Shown piece by piece: positions 1-4,292 of a stretch of DNA of 5,481 bases. How positions within the stretch are numbered: the stretch's first letter is position 1; every line of letters starts with the position of its first letter. The translations under genes and the position numbers were made by a program. This DNA is from RBG-16-68-21 sp035286665. Lineage in GTDB: Bacteria > Actinomycetota > Acidimicrobiia > Spongiisociales > UBA11373. The stretch spans positions 1 to 5,481 of the forward strand of contig DATECY010000033.1 of the NCBI GenBank assembly GCA_035286665.1, written 5' to 3'. A model generated the notes under the pieces. The model did not search any database and had not been told where the DNA came from. It saw only the letters and a program-made list of their open reading frames with translations.

Positions 1-61
1 GGAGGCTCTCGACCTCGAGGCCGGCGAGTACGTGGTGCAGCGCATCGGCCGCAGGCGGTAG
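1..61 (+). CDS. 3' end of an unrecognised gene (partial, start outside window)
   Basis: This is the last 19 codons plus TAG stop of a plus-strand gene that begins left of the window. The readable tail ends in EYVVQRIGRRR. Support is codon bias: 18 of the 19 codons end in G or C in this frame, far better than in the other frames, which matches the other genes here. The tail is basic and too short to assign to a family. It converges on rsmI, whose stop lies 168 bp downstream on the other strand. I do not recognise the product. Confidence 0.55.
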   Translation, partial: EALDLEAGEYVVQRIGRRR

Positions 62-229
62 GCGATAGGCGGCACGCCGGACCGTCGTACGGTTGCAGCT
101 GCGAGCACGCAGCTCGGTGAGAACCCTGCCTGACGTCGGGGCTGTCGGTGGCGCGGCGGGCTGCCTGACGATCCCGATCGGCCTCGGATGCTTGCGGTCG
201 AGTGCCGCACCGAAGGTGCCCGAACTCGT
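62..229. other. Convergent intergenic spacer with short hairpins
   Basis: This spacer lies between two convergent gene ends. It holds three small perfect inverted repeats: ACCGT-CGT-ACGGT at 81-93, AGCTGCG-AGCA-CGCAGCT at 97-114 (7-bp stem, 4-nt loop), and GCACC-GAA-GGTGC at 207-219. The second sits 36 nt after the left gene's stop and the third 11 nt after the rsmI stop, so they could act as weak terminators for each strand. Neither is followed by a T-tract. The 10-mer CTGCCTGACG occurs twice (126-135 and 161-170). No convincing gene is visible. Confidence 0.4.
97..114. terminator. Candidate terminator hairpin after the left-edge gene
   Basis: A perfect 7-bp stem AGCTGCG/CGCAGCT closes a 4-nt AGCA loop, 36 nt past the stop at 59-61. 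A smaller 5-bp hairpin lies just upstream at 81-93. There is no T-rich tail, so this would be a GC-hairpin terminator at best, and the function is inferred from position. Confidence 0.3.
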
Positions 230-1051
230 TCAGCCCTTGTCGACGACGCGCTCGTAGAGCTCGCGCCGCGACACGCCCCGTTCGGCGGCCGCGGTCCTGA
301 CGGCTTGACTCGCCGAGACTCCACCGGCGATCAGTCGGCTCGCCCGTTCGACCGCACCATCCAGGTCGGGTGCCGCCGCCTGTCCGGGAGCGAGCACCAG
401 CGTCACCTCTCCACGCGCTCCGTCGGACCACCGGACTACCGCTTCGGACAGGGTTCCTCGCCAGACCTCCTCGTGGACCTTGGTCATCTCCCGACACACG
501 GCCACCCCCCGCGGCCAGGCGTGCGCCGCAGCCAGGTCGCCGAGATCGGCAGGGAGCCGCCTCGGTGAGGCGAACAGGACCACGGTGCGAAGCTCGGCGG
601 CGACTTCGCCGATTCGATCGCGCCGCTCCCCTCCCTTCCTCGGTAGGAACCCCTCGAAGACGAACCGATCGGCCGGGAACCCGGAGAGGGCAAGCGCCAG
701 GGTCACCGCGCTCGGCCCCGGGATCCCGGTGACCGTCGCTCCCACCTCGATGGCGATCCTGACCGCGCTCATCCCGGGGTCGGAGATCGCCGGCGTCCCG
801 GCGTCGGTGATGAGGGCCACGGTCTCGCCGGCAGCCAGACGATCGCGGACCTCCTCGGCGCGACGCTCCTCGTTGCCTGCGAAATACGAGCGGGTGACGA
901 CCCGCACCCCGAGTCGGGCGAGCAGCACCTGCGCCCTGCGGGTGTCCTCGGCGTACACGACGGCGGCCGAACGGAGCGCCTCGGCGAGCCGGGGCGGAGC
1001 GTCGGACAGGTTGCCGATCGGTCCGGCGCAGACGATCAGGGTGCCGGCCAC
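230..1051 (-). CDS. rsmI: 16S rRNA (cytidine(1402)-2'-O)-methyltransferase RsmI
   Basis: This is a cytoplasmic SAM-dependent enzyme that 2'-O-methylates C1402 of 16S rRNA in the decoding centre, where RsmH adds the N4 methyl group. The 273-residue protein is of normal RsmI length and shows the tetrapyrrole-methylase fold motifs in order: PIGNLSD (11-17), AEDTR (34-38), TDAGTPAISDPG (82-93), the SAM-loop IPGPSA (110-115), GFLPRKG (134-140), FASPRRL (160-166) and CREMTKVHEE (186-195). A C-terminal helical segment of about 50 residues follows. Two positions depart from the consensus as I recall it: AGPIGNL for ATPIGNL, and ASPRRL for ESPHRL. The start is GTG at 1049-1051. No Shine-Dalgarno is visible. 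The start lies inside the end of the DUF192 gene (16-bp overlap), so coupling or a leaderless start from the TATCCT box at 1058-1063 is likely. The family call is firm. Confidence 0.95.
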   Translation of the reverse strand: MAGTLIVCAGPIGNLSDAPPRLAEALRSAAVVYAEDTRRAQVLLARLGVRVVTRSYFAGNEERRAEEVRDRLAAGETVALITDAGTPAISDPGMSAVRIAIEVGATVTGIPGPSAVTLALALSGFPADRFVFEGFLPRKGGERRDRIGEVAAELRTVVLFASPRRLPADLGDLAAAHAWPRGVAVCREMTKVHEEVWRGTLSEAVVRWSDGARGEVTLVLAPGQAAAPDLDGAVERASRLIAGGVSASQAVRTAAAERGVSRRELYERVVDKG

Positions 1052-1380
1052 CCGGCGAGGATAGGCGTCGCCACGGTGGACTCACCCACCGCCGGCAGGG
1101 ATCGAACTGGTGTCTCCACCACCCACGCCGCGCCCGGGAACAGAGCGATGCGGCGCGGTCGAACGACCCGGGCACCGATGACCGCACCGGCGGCGTCGAG
1201 GGCGATGACAGCGATCGGGACGCCCATCCCGAAGGTATGGATGGACCGGCAGCGAAGGAGCGCGCCGTATGGCCCCGGAGCGGGCCTGAGTCCGCATCGG
1301 CGCTCCCGGTGGTCCCGGAGGGACCTGAGCGGTCCGGAGCACCAGGAGGGCGAGGTGATGAGGAACGGGCCGTGGATCAT
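1036..1380 (-). CDS. DUF192 family protein
   Basis: This encodes a 114-residue small protein of the DUF192 family (PF02643), whose biochemical role is unknown. The diagnostic core is IHTFGMGVPIAVIALDAAG in the middle of the protein. It matches the family's HTFGM..PIDV.FLD..G pattern and is followed by VVRPRRIALFPGAAWVVE, the usual beta-strand and P/GA..V.E segment. Upstream, SLRDHRERRCGL fits the family's R..GL.G helix. There is no signal peptide, unlike some members. ATG at 1378-1380 is the only sensible start: the frame stays open further upstream, but that stretch has no family resemblance and runs antisense to bL37. The 3' end overlaps the rsmI start by 16 bp, so the two probably form an operon. 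The family's usual Asp after PI is Ala here (VPIAV). Recognition rests on pattern, not on a search. Confidence 0.72.
   Translation of the reverse strand: MIHGPFLITSPSWCSGPLRSLRDHRERRCGLRPAPGPYGALLRCRSIHTFGMGVPIAVIALDAAGAVIGARVVRPRRIALFPGAAWVVETPVRSLPAVGESTVATPILAGWPAP
1058..1063 (-). promoter_or_regulatory. Candidate -10 box (TATCCT) for leaderless rsmI transcript
   Basis: On the minus strand TATCCT is followed by 6 nt and then the rsmI GTG. This spacing would put the transcript start at or next to the initiation codon. It lies inside the 3' end of the DUF192 gene, so rsmI could be made independently of it. I see no good -35 hexamer. Confidence 0.4.
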
Positions 1381-1415
1381 GGGCTGACAGCGGTGAGCTC
1401 CGGCGGGGCGATCGT

Positions 1416-1438
1416 GCCCGGCTGCTAGCCTGCCGGGC
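1416..1438. promoter_or_regulatory. Inverted repeat across the bL37/DUF192 divergent promoter
   Basis: GCCCGGC (1416-1422) and GCCGGGC (1432-1438) are perfect 7-bp complements separated by 9 nt. The repeat surrounds the TAGCCT box and ends 2 nt before the bL37 ATG. It could be a DNA operator controlling both divergent genes. If transcription begins further upstream, it could instead form an RNA hairpin against the bL37 start codon. The symmetry is seen directly; the regulatory role is inferred. Confidence 0.45.
1426..1431 (+). promoter_or_regulatory. Candidate -10 box (TAGCCT) for bL37
   Basis: TAGCCT lies 9 nt before the bL37 ATG, close to the spacing of leaderless actinobacterial promoters. 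No Shine-Dalgarno precedes the ATG, which supports leaderless or near-leaderless initiation. No -35 hexamer is recognisable at 16-18 bp upstream. Confidence 0.35.
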
Positions 1439-1440
1439 CT

Positions 1441-1530
1441 ATGGCCAAGGCAAAACGCCGCAAGATCAAGGCTCGCCGCTCCAAGGCGAACCACGGCCGT
1501 CGGCCGAACGCCGGTCGCGGCAAGAACTAG
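1441..1530 (+). CDS. Small ribosomal protein bL37 (29 aa)
   Basis: This encodes a 29-residue, very basic protein (MAKAKRRKIKARR, then SKANHGRRPNAGRGKN). The block SKANHGRRPNA matches the C-terminal half of the 24-residue actinobacterial large-subunit protein bL37, first seen in mycobacterial ribosome structures. From memory those proteins end in ANHGKRPNA. The first 24 residues line up with the mycobacterial protein, and a five-residue GRGKN tail is extra. Codon bias supports a real gene: 23 of the 28 codons after ATG end in G or C. As an rRNA-binding extension protein it should sit in the 50S subunit. The gene diverges from DUF192 and is not in a ribosomal operon. An 8-bp hairpin overlaps its stop codon. 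Assignment is by recalled sequence similarity only. Confidence 0.78.
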   Translation: MAKAKRRKIKARRSKANHGRRPNAGRGKN

Positions 1531-1537
1531 CCGCGGC
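1514..1537 (+). terminator. Hairpin overlapping the bL37 stop codon
   Basis: CGCGGC (1516-1521) pairs with GCCGCG (1530-1535) around an 8-nt loop. One G-T wobble and one G-C pair extend the stem to 8 bp. The TAG stop falls within the structure. The downstream sequence is only mildly T-rich (ATCTGCTCTCGTTCG), so termination is uncertain; it may instead protect the 3' end of a very short mRNA. Confidence 0.3.
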
Positions 1538-1633
1538 ATCTGCTCTCGTTCGATCTGCATGGCGCTTCGACGCGTCCAAGAGTAGGGCACGCGACCGAAC
1601 ACCTGAACCCCCTCGTCGCGGGAGCAGGCAGCG

Positions 1634-1663
1634 TGCAGGCGCGCAGTATGCAGGCGCGCCGTA
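1634..1663. repeat. Tandem 15-bp repeat, 2 copies
   Basis: TGCAGGCGCGCAGTA (1634-1648) is followed directly by TGCAGGCGCGCCGTA (1649-1663), with one mismatch. This looks like a local duplication in noncoding DNA; no function is evident. Confidence 0.8.
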
Positions 1664-1679
1664 GATCCTCGAGGGTCCC

Positions 1680-1705
1680 CAACGGGCAACGGGCAACGGG
1701 CAACG
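1680..1705. repeat. Tandem heptamer CAACGGG, about 3.7 copies
   Basis: Three perfect CAACGGG units are followed by a partial CAACG. The array ends 3 bp before the GC hairpin at 1709-1732. A short tandem array like this is prone to slippage and may vary between strains. Confidence 0.85.
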
Positions 1706-1708
1706 CGA

Positions 1709-1732
1709 GCGAGGGGCCCGGAGGCCCCTCGC
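1709..1732. terminator. Likely bidirectional terminator hairpin
   Basis: GCGAGGGGCC (1709-1718) and GGCCCCTCGC (1723-1732) form a perfect 10-bp stem with a 4-nt CGGA loop, 24 bp past the stop of the minus-strand membrane-protein gene. It lies between two convergent genes, where a shared terminator is expected. Neither strand has a proper T-tract after the stem, as is common for GC-rich actinobacterial hairpins. Confidence 0.6.
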
Positions 1733-1756
1733 ATCAAGTCACGATCGATCGAGCTC

Positions 1757-2191
1757 CTAGGAGGCGGATCCGCCGCCCATCCCCGGCATCTTGAGACCAG
1801 CATCCTTCATGGCCATGAAGGCGCCGTAGGTCACGGCCGCAGATGCGGCGATACCTATGAAGAGCCCGAAGCTGACCGCGCTCGACTCGGTGAGGAACCG
1901 GAGCACGATCAGGATGAACCCGACACCGCCGAGGAGCAGCGCGAGCTGCTCGGTCTTGAACTGTCCAGCATTCACGTCCTTGGTGCCCATCGCCTTGAGC
2001 AGGAGCACGACCGCACCGGCAATGGCGACGAACGACCCGCCCCACGCGAAGAATTCGGCATCAAAGGCATTCAGTGAAACGGAGAAGGGTCCGGCGCTGA
2101 CGCTGTACCAAGGCAGGAACAGGTTGATGACGAGGACGGCCCCACCAATCAACGCCACCTTTGCTCCCATCGAAAGCTTGCTGAAGTTCAT
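1757..2191 (-). CDS. Small four-helix membrane protein, function unknown
   Basis: The 144-residue protein has four predicted membrane helices at about 11-28, 46-66, 82-99 and 105-127. The first helix ends in FLPWYSVSAGP, a pattern seen in many small actinobacterial membrane proteins of unknown role. The 28-45 segment would then be a short extracytoplasmic loop. A charged stretch (TKDVNAGQFKTEQ, 70-82) links helices 2 and 3, and the tail MPGMGGGSAS is Gly/Met-rich. The start is ATG at 2189-2191. The frame stays open further upstream, but that part is arginine-rich, lies antisense-like over the protease gene in another frame and is not credible protein. GGGGGA lies only 2 nt before the ATG, too close for an ideal ribosome site. 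The gene is 71 bp downstream of the protease gene on the same strand and may be co-transcribed. I cannot assign a function. Confidence 0.8.
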   Translation of the reverse strand: MNFSKLSMGAKVALIGGAVLVINLFLPWYSVSAGPFSVSLNAFDAEFFAWGGSFVAIAGAVVLLLKAMGTKDVNAGQFKTEQLALLLGGVGFILIVLRFLTESSAVSFGLFIGIAASAAVTYGAFMAMKDAGLKMPGMGGGSAS

Positions 2192-2262
2192 GGTCCCCCG
2201 ATCAATAGGTTGAGGAGTTGTCGCATTGTGGCACGCAGTCCCCTGCCTGTCACCCGGAGCCG

Positions 2263-3537
2263 TCAGGGAGTCACGCCGCTCGTGCGCAATGAGCCGACCA
2301 GACTCTGGCCGGCGGCGACGTCCCTCGAGGCGACGAACACGACGGTGCGATCGGTCACCGTGACGTAGGCGAATCCCGATCCTCCGCTGAAGGTCGTCAC
2401 GCCGTCGGCGGAGGTGTGCGCCGACCCGACGGGCATCGTCTCGGCTGCCGAAGACCCCAGCGACCCGGCGAGCTCCTGCGCATCCCGGGGGGTGTCGGCC
2501 TCGGAGACGTACAAGAACACGACCTCGGTCCCATTCGAGTAGATCCGGTAATGATCGCCGCCCCACCCCGCCGCGGCGATCAACGCGTCGCCCGGATCGA
2601 CGCCGCTGAGGAGGTACAGGCCGAGGTTCCACTCACCGAACACCCCATCCTCGAAGACGTCAAAACCGGGAACGTCGAGGGTGGGAACCGCCACCTCGAG
2701 TGGCGGCTCCATGGAGAAGTACTTCTCCGGGTGGAGGATCTGCTCGGTGCTGGCCGGGAAATGGGTGTACGCCTGGTTGACACCGGCTGCGCCTTCCTCC
2801 GAGATGACGCGGGTCACGAACCCGAACCCGGAGTCGTAGGCGAAGGTGAGGTCCTTGGCGAACCACGCGGGAAGCCTGTCGATCACGGTGGTGTCGGTCC
2901 GCAGCGACTCGGTGACCGCCGCCGCCTGCTCATCGGCGGGAAGGCTCTGGAGATAGACCAACTGGAAGTAGGTGGCGTCGCCCTCCACGAGTGCTTGGAT
3001 CGCAGCCGCCTCCTCATACCGCCCGGCGTCGACCAGGTCGTTCATCGTCGACGCAAACCCGTACTGCTCGTCGGTCAGTGCGTGGACCAACTCGTGCACG
3101 ACGATGCTCTTGGAGAGGGGGGTGAGCACCTCGTCGCCGGCGATCACCATCTCGCCGGTGTCGTCGTCGTAGAAACCTCCGACCTGTTCGGCGTAGAGAT
3201 CGCGATACGCCTGGACGAGGTCGACCGACCCGTCGAGCAAGCCGAGCGTTTCGTAGAGATGCTGGAACACCAGCATCTCCGCCGGGTCGAGATCCTCGTC
3301 GATCTGCGCCTTCACCCTGTCTGCGAGTTCGGCGGTCGAGACGATCGTGATCGTCGGCGGTTCGAAGAAGGCCAGGCCGCGTCCAGCCTCGGCCGCAGCC
3401 ACCAACAGGTTGAGGTCCGCGTTGAGGTCGCCGACGGCGACCGTCGTCGGAGGGGCGGTGGTCGACGTCGAGGTGTCGTCGCCGCACGCGGCGAGGATCA
3501 GTCCGGCGACGAGGAGGCAAGCCAACAGGCGACGCAT
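2263..3537 (-). CDS. Secreted lipoprotein with zinc-metalloprotease (HExxH) domain
   Basis: The 424-residue protein has a lipoprotein signal peptide (MRRLLACLLVAGLILAAC; lipobox LAAC, Cys18), then a Thr/Ser/Pro linker (GDDTSTSTTAPPTTV), so it should be anchored on the outer face of the membrane. The catalytic region has VVHELVHALTDEQYGF, with zinc-binding His148 and His152 and catalytic Glu149. VEGDAT supplies a likely third ligand, Glu185, as in gluzincin-type peptidases. A later conserved-looking block, STEQILHPEKY (263-273), and a C-terminal GWGGDHYRIY followed by beta-rich sequence resemble a family of actinobacterial and Chloroflexi secreted proteins I recall but cannot name. The substrate is unknown. 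I chose ATG at 3535-3537 over the adjacent GTG (3540) because TAACCT lies exactly 7 nt before it. The gene diverges from the CDF-like transporter gene. Confidence 0.85.
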   Translation of the reverse strand: MRRLLACLLVAGLILAACGDDTSTSTTAPPTTVAVGDLNADLNLLVAAAEAGRGLAFFEPPTITIVSTAELADRVKAQIDEDLDPAEMLVFQHLYETLGLLDGSVDLVQAYRDLYAEQVGGFYDDDTGEMVIAGDEVLTPLSKSIVVHELVHALTDEQYGFASTMNDLVDAGRYEEAAAIQALVEGDATYFQLVYLQSLPADEQAAAVTESLRTDTTVIDRLPAWFAKDLTFAYDSGFGFVTRVISEEGAAGVNQAYTHFPASTEQILHPEKYFSMEPPLEVAVPTLDVPGFDVFEDGVFGEWNLGLYLLSGVDPGDALIAAAGWGGDHYRIYSNGTEVVFLYVSEADTPRDAQELAGSLGSSAAETMPVGSAHTSADGVTTFSGGSGFAYVTVTDRTVVFVASRDVAAGQSLVGSLRTSGVTP

Positions 3538-3544
3538 CACGGGC

Positions 3545-3550
3545 AGGTTA
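3545..3550 (-). promoter_or_regulatory. -10 box (TAACCT) for leaderless protease transcript
   Basis: On the minus strand TAACCT is followed by exactly 7 nt and then ATG, the classic TANNNT-N7-ATG arrangement of leaderless actinobacterial genes. No Shine-Dalgarno is present. A TTGACG lies upstream but only 7 bp away, too close to serve as its -35. Confidence 0.55.
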
Positions 3551-3606
3551 GAGCACGCGTCAATGGGCTCGCCCCGGGATCAGGTGTCTGTTGGTGACCG
3601 TGAACC

Positions 3607-3648
3607 CCGAAGCCGCGAGCCCCCACACCGCCACGGCACCGGCTTCGG
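3607..3648. promoter_or_regulatory. 9-bp inverted repeat in divergent promoter region
   Basis: CCGAAGCCG (3607-3615) and CGGCTTCGG (3640-3648) are perfect complements 24 bp apart, in the 142-bp gap between the divergent protease and transporter genes. The right arm overlaps the transporter's candidate -35 (3644-3649). It could be a two-site operator bound on one face of DNA (33-bp centre-to-centre spacing, about three helical turns). A hairpin is also possible. Confidence 0.4.
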
Positions 3649-3673
3649 ATGGTCGGGACCGTTCTGGGATGAT
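3644..3673 (+). promoter_or_regulatory. Candidate promoter of the CDF-like transporter gene
   Basis: TTCGGA (3644-3649), then 18 bp, then GATGAT (3668-3673), then 6 nt to the GTG start. The spacing is good for a sigma-70-type promoter giving a leaderless mRNA. The hexamers are only partial matches to consensus. Confidence 0.4.
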
Positions 3674-3679
3674 CCCGGC

Positions 3680-4285
3680 GTGAATTCCCGCCACACCCTC
3701 AGGCGCCGCGTCCTCGTTCTCGAGTGGTCGACGATCGCATGGAACGCCGGCGAGGTGTTCGTGACCGTCGGGCTGGGCATCGCCGCCCGCTCCCTCGCCC
3801 TGGTCGCCTTTGGCCTCGACTCGCTCGTCGAGGTGTTCGCCTCACTCGTCGTCGTGTGGCATGTCGCCGACCCGGAGGACCACCCCGCGTCCGCACGAAC
3901 CGACCGAGCCCTGCGCCTCGTGGCGACCGCGTTCGCGCTGCTCGCGGCACTCCTGGTGATCGGGGCAGTTCGTGTGCTGACCACCGGGCACCGCGCCACC
4001 GAGTCTCCCTGGGGCATCGCGTACCTGGGCTTGGCCGCCGTGGCGATGTTCGCGTTGGCCGTGGCCAAGATGCGCACTGCTGACGAGAACGGCTCGCGAC
4101 CCCTCGCCGCCGAAGCACGGCTCACCCTCCTCGACGGCTTCCTGGCGACAGGGATCCTCGCCGCCCTTGCCCTCAACGCCGCGCTGGGCTGGTGGTGGGC
4201 CGATCCGGTGGCGACGCTTCTCGTGGCCGTAGCATCCACGAGCGAGGCGCGAGACAACTGGCGCGAGGGCCGAGCCGCGCCATGA
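3680..4285 (+). CDS. CDF-like cation transporter, membrane domain only
   Basis: The 201-residue protein resembles the membrane part of cation diffusion facilitators, which export divalent metals by proton exchange. Six helices are predicted at about 12-31, 35-60, 78-100, 112-130, 147-168 and 171-187. The family-like blocks are ALVAFGLDSLVEVFASLVVV in helix 2 and ALNAALGWWWADPVATLLVA around helices 5-6. Helix 2 carries D47xxxE51, parallel to DxxxD of the known zinc site. In helix 5 the usual HxxxD reads L148xxxD152, so the His ligand is missing. The cytoplasmic C-terminal domain (about 80-90 residues in typical CDFs) is absent, because the protein ends shortly after helix 6. GTG at 3680-3682 is chosen because upstream codons in frame are noncoding and antisense to the protease. 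The substrate is unknown. The stop is 7 bp from the convergent neighbour. Confidence 0.8.
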   Translation: MNSRHTLRRRVLVLEWSTIAWNAGEVFVTVGLGIAARSLALVAFGLDSLVEVFASLVVVWHVADPEDHPASARTDRALRLVATAFALLAALLVIGAVRVLTTGHRATESPWGIAYLGLAAVAMFALAVAKMRTADENGSRPLAAEARLTLLDGFLATGILAALALNAALGWWWADPVATLLVAVASTSEARDNWREGRAAP

Positions 4286-4292
4286 CTGCCGG

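Larger units (their letters stand above)
1531..1756. other. Repeat-bearing spacer between convergent genes
   Basis: These 226 bp lie between the ends of bL37 and the membrane-protein gene. I see no gene here: open frames have no family resemblance. The contents are a tandem 15-mer pair (1634-1663), a 7-bp tandem array (1680-1705) and a strong GC hairpin (1709-1732), all in the right half. The left part (1538-1633) holds nothing I can name. Confidence 0.6.

Noticed and set aside
480..1064. 194-codon plus-strand open frame opposite rsmI
   Set aside because: It is Ser/Arg/Ala-rich with no domain; rsmI on the other strand is certain.
1634..1705. CRISPR-like array
   Set aside because: The repeats are 15 and 7 bp, directly adjacent, with no spacers and no cas genes in view.
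1381..1803. Upstream open extension of the DUF192 frame
   Set aside because: It would run antisense through bL37 and the repeat spacer; the residues are Arg/Pro-rich and have no family resemblance. The family match begins after the ATG at 1380.
2192..2632. Upstream open extension of the membrane-protein frame
   Set aside because: It overlaps the protease coding end in another frame and is arginine-rich junk; the credible protein begins at ATG 2191.
3558..3563. TTGACG as a -35 box for the protease promoter
   Set aside because: Only 7 bp separate it from TAACCT, too short for a sigma-70-type -35/-10 pair.
2416..3597. 393-codon open frame on the plus strand opposite the lipoprotein protease
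   Set aside because: It is low-complexity in Arg/Gly/Val/Asp, lacks any motif, and mirrors the coding bias of the protease, which has a signal peptide and catalytic motif. It is a high-GC antisense shadow.
3347..3679. Upstream open extension of the transporter frame
   Set aside because: It is antisense to the protease signal-peptide region, and the residues are Arg/Pro-rich. The CDF similarity begins just after the GTG at 3680.
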